Assembly: GCA_022791475.1 (NCBI GenBank)
Contig: JAAVZD010000004.1
Coordinates: 62,001 to 126,000 of the forward strand
DNA: 64,000 nt
Origin: Clostridia bacterium
Lineage (GTDB): Bacteria; Bacillota_A; Clostridia; TANB77; CAG-508
Direction of reading: 5' to 3'
Below, one piece after another: positions 48,805-58,816 of this stretch (position 1 is its first letter; each line of letters begins with the position of its first letter). The notes below the pieces were generated by a model. That model had not been told where the DNA came from. It was given only the letters and a program-made list of their open reading frames with translations, and ran no database searches. The position numbers were made by a program, and so were the translations under genes.

Positions 48805-50832
48805 ATGCAAAAAAATAATAATATAAAAGTTTTTGATAAATTAGTTTCAAAAACAAAAATATATTTATTAATAATTGCAATTTTATTAATAACAATATGT
48901 TTTTATGAACATCGTTTTATTATGCCATCAATATTAATATTTGTATTAATTATAATGTATGCATACTGGACTAATAATAAAAGAAAAGCAGAATTATCAA
49001 GTCATATTAAGGACTTGACTTTGACAGTAGATAATGCAGCAAAGAGTACGCTAATAAATTCACCATTTCCATTAATAGTAATGGAAACAGATGGAAATAT
49101 AATTTGGAAAAGTTCAAAATTCATTAAAGAATTTGCAAATATAGATATAAATACATACTTAAATAATATAGTAAAAGAATTAAAACTAGAAATAGAAAAT
49201 AGTAGTGAAGAAAACAAAAAAGAATTAAAAGAATTAATAAAAAAACAAGTTATTATAGGAGAAAAAACTTATAATGTATTAGGCGAATATACTAATTCTA
49301 AAGATGACAAAAAAGAAAACGAATATATGGCTAGCTTATACTTCATAGATGAAACAGAAAATATAGAATTACAAAACAAATATAATAATTCCCAAATATG
49401 TGTAGGAATAATTATGATAGACAACTATGAAGAAATAATGCAAAGAGTAAGCGCAGAAGATAGAGCCATAATTACAGCAACAATAGAAAAAAGCTTATAT
49501 GACTGGGCAACTGAATTTAAAGGTTTAATAGTAAAATCAGAAAGAGATACATTTATAATAATATTAGAACAAGAATATTTAAAAAAACTAGAAGAAGAAA
49601 AATTTACAATACTAGATAAAATAAAAGAAATATCAATACCAGGAAAAATACAATCAACACTTAGCATTGCTATATCAAATGAAGGAGAAACAAATTATAA
49701 AAAATATAAATTAGCACAAGGCGGAATAGATATAGCACTAGGTAGAGGTGGAGACCAAGCAATAATTAGAAAAGAAGGTAAATATACATTCTTTGGTGGA
49801 AGAACGCAAGAACTAGAAAAGAGAACAAAAGTAAAAGCAAGAATAGTAGCACATGCCTTAGAAGAATTAATGCTTGAAGCTAAAAATATAGTAATTATGG
49901 GACATTCAAATTCAGACATAGATGCAATGGGAGCTGCATTTGGTATATATCGTATGTGTAAAACCATAGGAAAAGAAGCATATATAGTAAATGAAACTTC
50001 TGGAATTGGGTTAGATAATTTTATAGAAACAGCAAAAGAAAGTGATGAATATAAAGACCTTATAATTAGTAAAGATAAAGCTTTGAGTTTAATGGATGAA
50101 AATACATTACTAGTTGTAGTCGATACCCACAAAACAAGTTATGTACAAGCACCAGAATTATTAGAAAAAACAAACAAAATAGTAATAATAGACCACCACA
50201 GAAGAAGTACAGACTTTATAGAAAATGCAATACTTACTTTCCACGAAGTATATGCATCATCTGCATGTGAGCTAGTAACAGAGCTTATAGAATATTCAGA
50301 AAAAGATATAAATTTAAACCCAATAGAAACAGAAGGACTATATGCAGGAATAATGGTGGATACAAAAAACTTTACATTTAAAACAGGTGTAAGAACCTTT
50401 GAAGCAGCAGCTTTCTTAAGAAAATGCGGAATAGATATTATAAAAATAAAAAAATGGTTCCAAAGCGATTTACAAACATATAACAAAATAGCAGAAATAG
50501 TAAATAAAACGCAAATAATAAAAGGAACAATAGGAATAGCATGCTACGAAGAAAATGACAAAAATGCCAACATAGTATGTGCAAAAGCAGCAGACGAGCT
50601 ATTAACAATAAGTGATATAACAGCCTCATTTGTAATAGGAAACTTAGGAGATAAAATTTGCATAAGTGGCCGTTCAATAGGCGATATAAATGTTCAAATA
50701 ATTCTAGAAAAAATGGGCGGAGGCGGACACATAACCCTAGCAGGAGCCCAAGTAGAAGGAATGAACATCGAAGAGGTAAAACAAGAGTTAATAGCAAAAA
50801 TAGATGAATATTTTGAAGAAATTCTAAATTAG
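48805..50832 (+). CDS. gdpP: Cyclic-di-AMP phosphodiesterase GdpP (DHH/DHHA1)
   Basis: 675 residues. Two membrane helices (about 12-50), a PAS-like region, a degenerate GGDEF domain (IALGRGGDQAII), then DHH with GHSNSDIDAMG, DTHKTS and IIDHHRRS, and DHHA1 with GGGGHITLAGAQ. Hydrolyses c-di-AMP and so affects potassium and wall homeostasis. ATG 48805 has AAAGGAGAAA; the longer frame upstream is not needed. Followed by rplI and dnaB, the common Firmicutes order. Confidence 0.94.
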   Translation: MQKNNNIKVFDKLVSKTKIYLLIIAILLITICFYEHRFIMPSILIFVLIIMYAYWTNNKRKAELSSHIKDLTLTVDNAAKSTLINSPFPLIVMETDGNIIWKSSKFIKEFANIDINTYLNNIVKELKLEIENSSEENKKELKELIKKQVIIGEKTYNVLGEYTNSKDDKKENEYMASLYFIDETENIELQNKYNNSQICVGIIMIDNYEEIMQRVSAEDRAIITATIEKSLYDWATEFKGLIVKSERDTFIIILEQEYLKKLEEEKFTILDKIKEISIPGKIQSTLSIAISNEGETNYKKYKLAQGGIDIALGRGGDQAIIRKEGKYTFFGGRTQELEKRTKVKARIVAHALEELMLEAKNIVIMGHSNSDIDAMGAAFGIYRMCKTIGKEAYIVNETSGIGLDNFIETAKESDEYKDLIISKDKALSLMDENTLLVVVDTHKTSYVQAPELLEKTNKIVIIDHHRRSTDFIENAILTFHEVYASSACELVTELIEYSEKDINLNPIETEGLYAGIMVDTKNFTFKTGVRTFEAAAFLRKCGIDIIKIKKWFQSDLQTYNKIAEIVNKTQIIKGTIGIACYEENDKNANIVCAKAADELLTISDITASFVIGNLGDKICISGRSIGDINVQIILEKMGGGGHITLAGAQVEGMNIEEVKQELIAKIDEYFEEILN

Positions 50833-50839
50833 AAAATAC

Positions 50840-50887
50840 AAGAGATGTTCCTTATTGTGTTAAATAGGCACAATAAGGACATCTCTT
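50840..50887 (+). terminator. Terminator after gdpP
   Basis: AAGAGATGTTCCTTATTGTG-loop-CACAATAAGGACATCTCTT, then TTTC. Confidence 0.85.
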
Positions 50888-50909
50888 TTCAATTAAATAA
50901 AAAGATTAA

Positions 50910-50957
50910 TTGTAGGGGTCGCCACCATCGGCGACCCGCCCTTCGAAGAAACTACCT
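50910..50957 (+). repeat. GTAGGGGTCGC-type dispersed repeat (near-consensus copy)
   Basis: TGTAGGGGTCGCCACCATCG, GCGACCCGCCCTTCGAAGAAACTACC. One of the best copies: GGGTCGCC and GGCGACCC form a stem. Confidence 0.82.
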
Positions 50958-51173
50958 AATTAGAATTAAATGACAGTTAAAAAACAAAAATACATTTTAA
51001 AAATAAACAGATAAAGTAAATAAAGGAATGGGTATTACTCATTCTTTTATTTTATAAGAAATATTAATCTAAATTAATTATAATGAAACTCTTGAAAAAT
51101 TAAGGTTTTTAAGGTAAAATATAGGAACATACAGTACAGTTTAGAACAATATAGAATAATGGAGGTAGATAAT

Positions 51174-51617
51174 ATGAAAGTTATTTTATTACAAGATATA
51201 AAAGGGGTAGGAAAAAAAGATCAAATAATAAATGCAAATGATGGATATGCACGAAATTATTTATTTCCAAAAAAGTTAGCGTTAGAGGCAACAACAGGAA
51301 ATTTAGGAAATTTAAAAGCAAAACAAGAATCAAATCAATATAGAAAAGATATGCAAAAAGAAGAAGCAATAAAACTAGCAGATAAAATAAAAGATATAAC
51401 ATTAACAATAAAAGTAAAAGCAGGAGAAAATGGAAAAATATTTGGCGGAGTAACAGCCAAAGAAATAGCAGAAAACTTAAAAACACAATATGCCATAGAT
51501 GTAGACAAAAAGAAAATAAATTTAAGCGAAACAATAAAAGTTATAGGAACAAGAACAGTAGATATTAAATTGTATGAGGGTGTAATAGGAAAATTGAAAA
51601 TAAATACTATATGTTAA
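51174..51617 (+). CDS. rplI: Ribosomal protein bL9
   Basis: 147 residues. The N-terminal domain [19 protein letters not shown] with [15 protein letters not shown] is diagnostic, a long helix follows, then the C-terminal domain with [24 protein letters not shown] precedes ATG 51174. It lies between gdpP and dnaB as in many Firmicutes. Confidence 0.95.
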   Translation: MKVILLQDIKGVGKKDQIINANDGYARNYLFPKKLALEATTGNLGNLKAKQESNQYRKDMQKEEAIKLADKIKDITLTIKVKAGENGKIFGGVTAKEIAENLKTQYAIDVDKKKINLSETIKVIGTRTVDIKLYEGVIGKLKINTIC

Positions 51618-51623
51618 AATAAT

Positions 51624-51754
51624 CCACCTTATGCATTTGTATATATTAAAATAAAAGTCGAAATCTCCAAAACAAAGGGTATTCCCCGCCAAAAAAGGAC
51701 TGTCAGGGCTTCAATTTTGATTTTAATATATACAAACACATAAGGTTACTCTAC
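51624..51754 (+). repeat. 130-bp hairpin element, copy 1 (upstream of dnaB)
   Basis: Terminal inverted arms CCTTATGCATTTGTATATA and TATATACAAACACATAAGG, about 30 bp with few mismatches, enclose a core with GGGTATTCC and TGTCAGGGCTTCAA. Similarity to copy 2 extends a little beyond both ends (about 51616-51780). Confidence 0.85.
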
Positions 51755-51787
51755 AAATTTTAATTACGACTATTTTAAAAATTACAT

Positions 51788-51838
51788 TGTAGGGGTCGCA
51801 GTATTATTAAGCGACCTGCACTTTAAAGGAACTACTAA
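51788..51838 (+). repeat. GTAGGGGTCGC-type dispersed repeat
   Basis: TGTAGGGGTCGCAGTATTATTAAGCGACC and AAAGGAACTACTAAAATAG, ending at the dnaB ribosome site. Confidence 0.75.
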
Positions 51839-51858
51839 AATAGAAAAGGAGCAGTCAA

Positions 51859-53190
51859 ATGGAACTAGGAAAAGTACCACCACATGACACAGAAGCTGAG
51901 CAAGCAGTTATAGGTAGTATGCTTACAGACAAAGAAGCTATTATAGCTGCGTTAGAAGTACTAAAAGAAGATGATTTTTATAGAGAAGATAATAAAACAA
52001 TATATGAAGCTATTATGAATTTATATAATAGGGCTGAGCCTGTTGATATTATAACTTTAAAAGCTGAGCTTTCTTCAATGGGAAAATTGGATAGCGTTGG
52101 TGGACTAGAATATTTAGCAGAGCTTCCAGATAAAGTTCCAACAACCTCTAATGTAGAGAAATATATAAAAATAGTAGAAGAAAAATCATTACTTAGAAAT
52201 TTAATAAAAACAGCTAATGATATTATCAAACTTGGATATGATGAAACACAAGAAGTAGAAGTTTTAATGGATCAAGCGGAACAAAGAATATTTAATACTA
52301 TTCAAGCTAAAAACCAAAAAGGATATTCATCAATAAAAGATATATTAGTAGATACATTTACTCAGTTAGAACAATTATATAATAAAAAACAACATGTTAC
52401 AGGAGTACCTACAGGTTTTGCAGATTTAGATTACAAAACAGCAGGATTACACGGTTCAGAATTAATACTTGTTGCGGCAAGGCCTGCAATGGGAAAATCA
52501 GCTTTTGCATTAAACATAGCAACATATGCTGCTACAAGAGGAAATACACCAGTTGCAATATTTAGCTTAGAAATGTCAAAAGAGCAAATGGTAAACAGAA
52601 TTCTATGTAGTGAAGCAATGGTAGACAGTAACAAAGTAAGGACAGGTACAATAGATGAAGAAGATTGGGCAAAACTTGCTGATGCCTCAGGAATACTTTC
52701 AGAATCTAAAATATTTATTGATGACACACCAGGTATATCAATAATGGAAATAAGAGCAAAATGCAGAAAACTAAAATTAGAGCAAAACATAGGGCTAGTA
52801 GTAATAGACTACTTACAACTAATACAAGGCTCAGGAAAAAGAGGAGCTTCACGTGAACAAGAAATTTCAGAAATAAGTCGTTCATTAAAAATACTAGCAA
52901 AAGAAATTAATGTTCCAGTAATCGCGTTATCTCAGTTATCAAGAGCTGTTGAACAACGTCCAGACCATAGGCCAATGCTATCAGATCTTCGTGAATCAGG
53001 AGCAATAGAGCAAGATGCAGATATAGTTACATTTTTATATAGAGATGACTATTATAATGAAGATAGTGAAAAGAAAAATATAGCTGAAGTAATACTAGCA
53101 AAACACCGTGCGGGCTCAACAGGAACAGTAGAACTACTATGGCTAGGAAGCTACACAAAATTTGCAAACATAGAGAGATATAGGGAATAA
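51859..53190 (+). CDS. dnaB: Replicative DNA helicase
   Basis: 443 residues. N-terminal domain with PPHDTEAEQAVIGSML, then RecA-type ATPase with Walker A ARPAMGKSAFAL, Walker B VVIDYLQLIQG, and C-terminal SDLRESGAIEQDADIV and KHRAGSTGTVEL. Loads as a hexamer at the origin and unwinds at the fork. AAAAGGAG precedes the ATG. Flanked by two direct copies of a 130-bp hairpin element. Confidence 0.97.
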   Translation: MELGKVPPHDTEAEQAVIGSMLTDKEAIIAALEVLKEDDFYREDNKTIYEAIMNLYNRAEPVDIITLKAELSSMGKLDSVGGLEYLAELPDKVPTTSNVEKYIKIVEEKSLLRNLIKTANDIIKLGYDETQEVEVLMDQAEQRIFNTIQAKNQKGYSSIKDILVDTFTQLEQLYNKKQHVTGVPTGFADLDYKTAGLHGSELILVAARPAMGKSAFALNIATYAATRGNTPVAIFSLEMSKEQMVNRILCSEAMVDSNKVRTGTIDEEDWAKLADASGILSESKIFIDDTPGISIMEIRAKCRKLKLEQNIGLVVIDYLQLIQGSGKRGASREQEISEISRSLKILAKEINVPVIALSQLSRAVEQRPDHRPMLSDLRESGAIEQDADIVTFLYRDDYYNEDSEKKNIAEVILAKHRAGSTGTVELLWLGSYTKFANIERYRE

Positions 53191-53199
53191 AAAGATATT

Positions 53200-53234
53200 T
53201 GTAGGGGTCGCCGCCTTCGAAGAAATGGTTAAAA
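53200..53234 (+). repeat. GTAGGGGTCGCC repeat, shortened
   Basis: TTGTAGGGGTCGCCGCCTTCGAAGAAATGG with the centre missing; abuts the second hairpin element. Confidence 0.75.
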
Positions 53235-53238
53235 TAAG

Positions 53239-53368
53239 CCACCTTATGCATTTGTATATATTAAAATAAAAATCAAACCCTGCAAGACAAGGGGTATTCC
53301 GCTGTGATCTGTGGCTGTCGGGCTTCAAATTTGATTTTAATATATACAAACGCATAAGGTTACTCTAC
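53239..53368 (+). repeat. 130-bp hairpin element, copy 2 (downstream of dnaB)
   Basis: Same terminal arms as copy 1 (CCTTATGCATTTGTATATA and TATATACAAACGCATAAGG) and a diverged core with GGGGTATTCC and TGTCGGGCTTCAA. Same orientation as copy 1. Confidence 0.85.
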
Positions 53369-53447
53369 AGATTTTAATTACTACTATTTTAAATATATAA
53401 AGGACAATTCTTACTCTTATTAAAAATATAATAAAAGGAAACAGAAA

Positions 53448-54455
53448 ATGTTAGAACAAAAAATTTTAAAAACGATAAAAAAGTATGATTTAATTAAAAA
53501 TGGAGATAATATAGTCGTTGGTGTATCTGGTGGACCAGACTCAATGGCTTTATTAAATATACTTTTAAAATTGAAAGAAGAAATAAATTTTAATATATCA
53601 GTTGCACATATAAACCATATGATAAGACCTGAAGCTGATGAAGAAACAAAGTATGTTCAAAACTTTTGCGAAGCACATAACATTAATTGTTTTGTAAAAA
53701 AAGAAAAAGTAGAGCAAATAGCAAAAAATGAAAAAATAGGAACAGAAGAAGCAGGAAGAAAATTAAGATATGACTTTTTTGAAGAGGTAGTAAAAAATGT
53801 CAAAGCAAATAAAATAGCAACTGCACATACAGCAAACGATAATGCTGAAACAGTACTTATGAATATAATGAGAGGCTCAGGAACAACAGGTTTAAAGGGA
53901 ATAGAGCCTAAAAGGGAAGAAAAATATATTAGACCTTTAATAGAATGCACAAGGTCTGAAATCGAAGAATATTGCGAAAATGAAAAGTTAGAGCCTAGAA
54001 TAGACAAAACAAACAGTGAAAACATATATACAAGAAATAAAGTAAGAAATATGCTTATTCCTTTTATAGAAGAAAACTTTAACCCTAATATAGTAGCTTC
54101 ATTAAATAGATTATCAAACCTTGCAAAATTAGAAAATGAATATATAGAAAAAGAAACTAAAAAAAGTTATGATAAAGTATTAATAGAGCAAAACTTAGGG
54201 AATAATATAAAAGAAAGAAAAAATAGTATTATATTAGACTTAAAAAAGTTTAATTCATTAGATTTAGTAATAAAAAATAGACTAATGTTATATACTATTG
54301 GTAAGGTGCTTGGAAATAGCCAAAACATAGAAAGAGTGCATATTGAAGATTTAGTAAAATTATGTGGTAAAAATATAGGAAACAAATATTTAACACCAAA
54401 TAAAAATATAAAAGTAATGGTAAATAACGGGAAAATTTATTTTACAGAACAATAA
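53448..54455 (+). CDS. tilS: tRNA(Ile)-lysidine synthetase, short form
   Basis: 335 residues. The PP-loop SGGPDSMALL is at residue about 28, followed by HINHMIRPEADEE, GTEEAGRKLRYDFF, TAHTANDNAETVLM and RPLIECTRSEIEEYC. Converts C34 of tRNA-Ile(CAU) to lysidine so that AUA is read. Shorter than many TilS because the C-terminal domain is reduced. AAAAGGAAACAG precedes the ATG. Precedes ftsH, with the usual hpt missing between them. Confidence 0.93.
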   Translation: MLEQKILKTIKKYDLIKNGDNIVVGVSGGPDSMALLNILLKLKEEINFNISVAHINHMIRPEADEETKYVQNFCEAHNINCFVKKEKVEQIAKNEKIGTEEAGRKLRYDFFEEVVKNVKANKIATAHTANDNAETVLMNIMRGSGTTGLKGIEPKREEKYIRPLIECTRSEIEEYCENEKLEPRIDKTNSENIYTRNKVRNMLIPFIEENFNPNIVASLNRLSNLAKLENEYIEKETKKSYDKVLIEQNLGNNIKERKNSIILDLKKFNSLDLVIKNRLMLYTIGKVLGNSQNIERVHIEDLVKLCGKNIGNKYLTPNKNIKVMVNNGKIYFTEQ

Positions 54456-54678
54456 TATTAAAAAATAAAATGAAAAATACAAATTTTAACAAAAACTAGC
54501 ATCCGTAAGTACTTACAAAACACGCATTTTTGTAAAGAAAAAGACATATAAAAAACTATTGAATTAAAGAAAAATATATGTTATATAAAATAGTGTTAAA
54601 TAATAAAAGGTAGGAAAAGAAGAAAATAGAAGAAAAATTAGAATATCTAACTTCTATTACAACAAAGGAGGAAGGAAA

Positions 54679-56481
54679 TTGAAAAATAGTATAAAAACAT
54701 TAGCAATGTGGTTAATTATAACAATAATATTTATTGTATTAATTACATCAATTATGGACAATAGCAGTAACAAACTTGCCTATTCAGAATTAGTATCAAA
54801 AATAGAAACTGGTGATGTCAAAGAAATTGAAATTTCATCAGATGGTACAAAGGCAGAAGTTACTTTAAAAAATGAGAATAACCCAAAAGAAGTTAATATA
54901 CCAAGTATAGATAGCTTAATGGATACACTACAGGATTCTATGAAAACAGAAAGTGTAAAGGTAACAGAAAAATCTGAACCAATATTTATGATAATATTAA
55001 GCTTACTTACACCATTTGGAATATTAATAATCTTCTTATTGTTCTGGTTCTTTTTAATGAGTTCAAACCAAAATGGCGGAAATAAAACTATGACATTTGG
55101 AAAAAGTAAAGCCAGAGTTTTAAACCCACAAGATAAAGCAAGAATTACATTTAAAGATGTAGCAGGTGTTGATGAAGAAAAAGAAGAATTAGAAGAAATA
55201 GTAGAATTCTTAAAAAATCCAAAGAAATTTACAGACATGGGAGCTAGAATACCAAAAGGAGTCCTACTTGTAGGACCTCCAGGAACAGGTAAAACACTTT
55301 TAGCAAAAGCAGTAGCAGGAGAAGCAGGAGTGCCATTCTTCATTATAAGTGGTTCAGACTTTGTTGAAATGTTTGTAGGTGTTGGTGCCTCAAGAGTAAG
55401 AGATTTATTTGAAGAAGCTAAGAAAAAAGCCCCATGTATTATATTTATAGATGAAATAGATGCAGTTGGTCGCCAAAGAGGTGCAGGACTAGGTGGAGGA
55501 CATGATGAAAGAGAGCAAACCCTAAACCAATTACTAGTAGAGATGGATGGATTTGCAGAAAATGAAGGTGTAATAGTATTAGCTGCAACAAATAGACCAG
55601 ACGTATTAGATAAAGCGCTATTAAGAGCAGGAAGATTTGATAGACAAATAATGGTAGGTTCACCAGATGTAAAAGCAAGAGAACAAATATTAGAAGTACA
55701 TTCAAGAAAGAAAAGATTAGCACCAGATGTAGACTTAAAAATAATAGCAAAAAATACATCAGGCTTTGCAGGAGCAGACTTAGAAAACGTGCTAAACGAA
55801 GCAGCATTACTTGCAGCAAGAAGAAATATACCAGAAATAGGTATGAAAGAAATAGAAGATGCAATGGTAAAAGTAACAATGGGACCTGAAAAGAGAACAA
55901 GAGTAAGAAGTGAAAAAGAAAATAAACTTGTTGCTTATCATGAAGCAGGGCATGCAGTTGTAAGTAGATATTTACCAACACAAGACCCAGTTCACCAAAT
56001 TTCAATAGTACCAAGAGGTATGGCAGGTGGATATACAATGTATCGTCCAACAGAAGACAAAAACTTTATGTCTAAAACAGAAATGGAAGAAAATATTGTT
56101 TCATTACTAGGAGGTAGAGTTGCTGAAAGCTTAATATTAAATGATGTGTCAACAGGAGCAAGTAATGACATAGAAAGAGCAACTAAAATAGCAAGAAGCA
56201 TGGTAACTAAGTATGGAATGAGTGAAAAATTAGGAACAATAATGTTAGGTTCAGGTGGAGAAGAAGTCTTTTTAGGAAGAGATTTCGCTCAATCAAAAGA
56301 ATACTCAGAAGAAACAGCTGCTATTGTCGATTCAGAAGTTAAGAAAATAGTTGACAAAGGTTATAAAACAGCAGAAGAAATATTAAGAGCAAATATAGAT
56401 AAATTACATGCAGTAGCTGGGGTATTACTAGAAAAAGAAAAAATTGACGGAGATGAATTTGACCAAATATTTAATGGATAA
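54679..56481 (+). CDS. ftsH: ATP-dependent zinc metalloprotease FtsH
   Basis: 600 residues. Membrane-bound AAA+ protease that degrades membrane and regulatory proteins. TM1 at 8-25, short extracytoplasmic domain, TM2 at about 105-127, Walker A GPPGTGKT, Walker [23 protein letters not shown] and zinc site HEAGHA, with a third ligand in the following helical domain. TTG 54679 follows AAAGGAGGAAGG. Complete, although shorter at the C-terminus than some. Confidence 0.96.
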   Translation: MKNSIKTLAMWLIITIIFIVLITSIMDNSSNKLAYSELVSKIETGDVKEIEISSDGTKAEVTLKNENNPKEVNIPSIDSLMDTLQDSMKTESVKVTEKSEPIFMIILSLLTPFGILIIFLLFWFFLMSSNQNGGNKTMTFGKSKARVLNPQDKARITFKDVAGVDEEKEELEEIVEFLKNPKKFTDMGARIPKGVLLVGPPGTGKTLLAKAVAGEAGVPFFIISGSDFVEMFVGVGASRVRDLFEEAKKKAPCIIFIDEIDAVGRQRGAGLGGGHDEREQTLNQLLVEMDGFAENEGVIVLAATNRPDVLDKALLRAGRFDRQIMVGSPDVKAREQILEVHSRKKRLAPDVDLKIIAKNTSGFAGADLENVLNEAALLAARRNIPEIGMKEIEDAMVKVTMGPEKRTRVRSEKENKLVAYHEAGHAVVSRYLPTQDPVHQISIVPRGMAGGYTMYRPTEDKNFMSKTEMEENIVSLLGGRVAESLILNDVSTGASNDIERATKIARSMVTKYGMSEKLGTIMLGSGGEEVFLGRDFAQSKEYSEETAAIVDSEVKKIVDKGYKTAEEILRANIDKLHAVAGVLLEKEKIDGDEFDQIFNG

Positions 56482-56631
56482 AAATTATATAATTACTACT
56501 AATTTTAGTTTGAATAATTATAATTAAGCCTATTTTATTTACATTTAGCGTTATACATGTTATAATAAATTCATAAATACTAAATAACTATAGTTTAATA
56601 TCTTATATTAATATATAAGAAAGGAGAAACT

Positions 56632-56808
56632 ATGCCTAAACAACAAAAAAAGTATGTTGTACGGAAAGTAGTAAAAGATAATAAAGGGCAACACAAGGTA
56701 TATCTAGAAGGAAAATTTTTTAAATTTTACTTAACAAAAGATTCAAGCATCAAAAAATATTCTATTGTTGTAATAAGGAATAATAAAGTTTATAAAGATA
56801 CAAACTAA
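56632..56808 (+). CDS. Small basic protein, 58 residues
   Basis: ATG 56632 follows AAAGGAGAAAC and the stop overlaps a strong terminator. The product is basic and beta-rich (KYVVRKVVKDNKGQHKVYLE), perhaps a small nucleic-acid-binding or SH3-like protein; family unknown. Codon 11 is CGG (VVRKV), apparently Arg; a +1 shift would stop after two codons. Confidence 0.6.
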   Translation: MPKQQKKYVVRKVVKDNKGQHKVYLEGKFFKFYLTKDSSIKKYSIVVIRNNKVYKDTN

Positions 56809-56843
56809 TAAAGAAGTAAGAGTTTATCTCTTACTTCTTTATT
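56807..56843 (+). terminator. Terminator overlapping the stop of the small basic protein
   Basis: AATAAAGAAGTAAGAG-TTTAT-CTCTTACTTCTTTATT. Confidence 0.88.
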
Positions 56844-56963
56844 TATAAAAAGTATGATATATTAATTTTAAATATATTGCAACAATTCACATAATATGTT
56901 ATAATGTATGTATTGCTACATACAAACTATTAACTTTAATTAAACTAATAGGAGGAAACTAAT

Positions 56964-57878
56964 ATGAAACGGAATGCTCAGAGTTTAAGTATTTGTGTAC
57001 CAGGTAAGAGATGTATTAATCAGTGTAAGTTTTGTGTATCATGTATGCATGCAGATGCTTACAAAAACCAGATGGATGAAAACCTTCCTTTTTATGACCT
57101 CTACTTTGAGGACTATGTAAAAAGAATGATTTTCGCCAAAGAAAATGATGCGAACATAATGATGATTACAGGAGACATTGAGCCACTACAGAATCGTCAC
57201 TTTTTGCAAACACTTGCAATGATTAACAAGTATGTACTGCCACAAAGAGGCTGTAGTGCATTTAACTGGATTGAAGTCCAAACATCGGCAGTAGGTTTTG
57301 ACAGAAACTGTGCAAGGTTTTTGAGAAATACAGTTGGTGTAAGTGTACTTTCACTTTCGTTATCAAGTTTTGATAATGAAGTAAATGCAGAAATTGTAGG
57401 CATGCCCAAAAATATGAAAGTAAATATCAGTGAAGTATGTGCAGTGGCAAAAGAATATGACTTTACTCTTAGGCTTAGCCTTAATATGAGTGAAAAGATG
57501 CTGTTAAGCATAGGAGAAGGTTGGTATCCTACATTAGTTCCTACAATATTTTCAAAGGCAAAAGAGTTAGGCGCAGATCAAATAACTTTCCGGAAATTTT
57601 ATACCAGTGGAAACAACGAGCAAAGTAGATGGATAAAACAAAATGCTGTACCAGATGGATTCTTTAAGGTTTTGCATCAGTATGTAAAAGCAGAGGGAAG
57701 ATTAATAGGGACACTTCCATATGGTTATAACCAGTATTCTGTAAATGGAATATCAACTGTCATTGATGAAGACTGTATGAATGAATCAAAGACAGAAAAA
57801 GAAGCATCAAAGTATTTTGTAATACGGCCAGACTGCAAGTTATATGATGGCTGGAACAAGGAAGATATTATCTTTTAA
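56964..57878 (+). CDS. Radical SAM protein, foreign-looking codon use
   Basis: 304 residues. The N-terminal CVPGKRCINQCKFCVSC holds a Cys-x3-Cys-x2-Cys cluster site preceded and followed by extra Cys. Later features are ITGDIEPLQN, EVQTSAVGFD and ITFRKFYTSG; the reaction is unknown. GGAGGAAACT precedes the ATG. Codon use (CAG, CTT, TGT, CCT) is much more balanced than in the neighbours, so the gene was probably transferred recently. Three Arg codons (3, 210, 288) are CGG, and the second and third sit where Arg looks natural, so CGG behaves as sense here. Confidence 0.82.
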   Translation: MKRNAQSLSICVPGKRCINQCKFCVSCMHADAYKNQMDENLPFYDLYFEDYVKRMIFAKENDANIMMITGDIEPLQNRHFLQTLAMINKYVLPQRGCSAFNWIEVQTSAVGFDRNCARFLRNTVGVSVLSLSLSSFDNEVNAEIVGMPKNMKVNISEVCAVAKEYDFTLRLSLNMSEKMLLSIGEGWYPTLVPTIFSKAKELGADQITFRKFYTSGNNEQSRWIKQNAVPDGFFKVLHQYVKAEGRLIGTLPYGYNQYSVNGISTVIDEDCMNESKTEKEASKYFVIRPDCKLYDGWNKEDIIF

Positions 57879-57893
57879 AACCTAATTTAAAAA

Positions 57894-57940
57894 GATTCAA
57901 AATTAAGAGAGTAGATATTTCTACTCTTTTAATTTTGAAT
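57894..57940 (+). terminator. Terminator after the radical SAM gene
   Basis: ATTCAAAATTAAGAGAGTAG-loop-CTACTCTTTTAATTTTGAAT. Confidence 0.88.
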
Positions 57941-58011
57941 TTTAAATTTTATTTAAAAATAATAATATATGTGTATAATATTAAAAAAATTTAAAAAAAA
58001 TATAAAAACTA

Positions 58012-58040
58012 TTGACAAAATATGATATTATCAATATAAT
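58012..58040 (+). promoter_or_regulatory. nadD promoter with inverted TGATATTATCA elements
   Basis: TTGACA, 17-base spacer, TATAAT. TGATATTATCA (58023-58033) lies in the spacer and TGATAATATCA (58068-58078) downstream; they are inverse copies and could bind a repressor, for instance the NrtR-like protein encoded at 62068. That link is inference. Confidence 0.6.
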
Positions 58041-58096
58041 AATAACAGCAATACTTATTAATAAAATGATAATATCAAATAAAGGGAGTGAGGTAT

Positions 58097-58708
58097 ATGA
58101 GAAAACAAGATACAGTTGTTGTATTTGGAGGCTCGTTTAATCCACCAATAAATTCACATTTTGGAATAGCACAGCAGGTATTAAATGAATATGAACAAGT
58201 AGAAAAAATTATATTCATACCTGTAAACAAAAAATATGAAAAAGATGGATTGCTTGAAAATGAGCACAGATATAATATGCTAAAACTAATTACAGATAAA
58301 AACGAAAATTTTACAGTATCTAATATTGATATGAATGGAAGTCGTTCATTATATACAATAGAAACATTAGAAGAAATACAAAAGCAATATAAGGATGAAC
58401 AAATATGGTTTTTAATAGGAAGTGATAACCTAAAAGAACTTCATACATGGAAAAGAGCAGAAGATTTAGTTTCTAAATATAAAGTTTTAGTAATGGAAAG
58501 AAATAAAGATAATATAGAAGAGATAATTGTAAAAAATGAACTATTAAATTGCTATAAGGAAAATATAATAAAATTAAATGAAGAAATAAGAAGCAATTAT
58601 AGTTCAACTTATGTACGCTCACAAATAAAGAAACAAAAGAGTGTAAGATATTTAATGCCAGATGAAGTGTATGAATATATTAAAATAAATAATTTATATA
58701 TTGAATAA
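58097..58708 (+). CDS. nadD: Nicotinate-nucleotide adenylyltransferase
   Basis: 203 residues. Cytidylyltransferase-fold enzyme making deamido-NAD from NaMN and ATP. VFGGSFNPPINSHFGIA gives the GxFxPxHxGH-like motif, with Asn-Ser-His replacing the more usual Thr/His-x-Gly-His; later IGSDNLKELHTWK and the ISSTxVR-like SNYSSTYVRSQI. ATG 58097 follows AAGGGAGTGAGG. Precedes nadE, so both final NAD steps are adjacent. Confidence 0.85.
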   Translation: MRKQDTVVVFGGSFNPPINSHFGIAQQVLNEYEQVEKIIFIPVNKKYEKDGLLENEHRYNMLKLITDKNENFTVSNIDMNGSRSLYTIETLEEIQKQYKDEQIWFLIGSDNLKELHTWKRAEDLVSKYKVLVMERNKDNIEEIIVKNELLNCYKENIIKLNEEIRSNYSSTYVRSQIKKQKSVRYLMPDEVYEYIKINNLYIE

Positions 58709-58711
58709 CAA

Positions 58712-58757
58712 TTGTAGAGGCGATTAGCAATCGCCCGCTCTTCGAAGCAATTACTCA
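58712..58757 (+). repeat. GTAGAGGCGATTAGCAATCGCCC repeat
   Basis: A GTAGGGG-type variant with the palindrome GCGATTAGCAATCGC, then GCTCTTCGAAGCAATTACTC. A GAAGAGTGAAAAGTGAATAG tract follows. Confidence 0.75.
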
Positions 58758-58816
58758 AATGAAGAGTGAAAAGTGAATAGTACAAAATTCAAAAATTTTG
58801 AGAAAGGGTGATATAT

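Noticed and set aside
51616..53394. Composite transposon carrying dnaB
   Set aside because: The flanking elements are only 130 bp, encode nothing, and no target-site duplication or transposase is visible.
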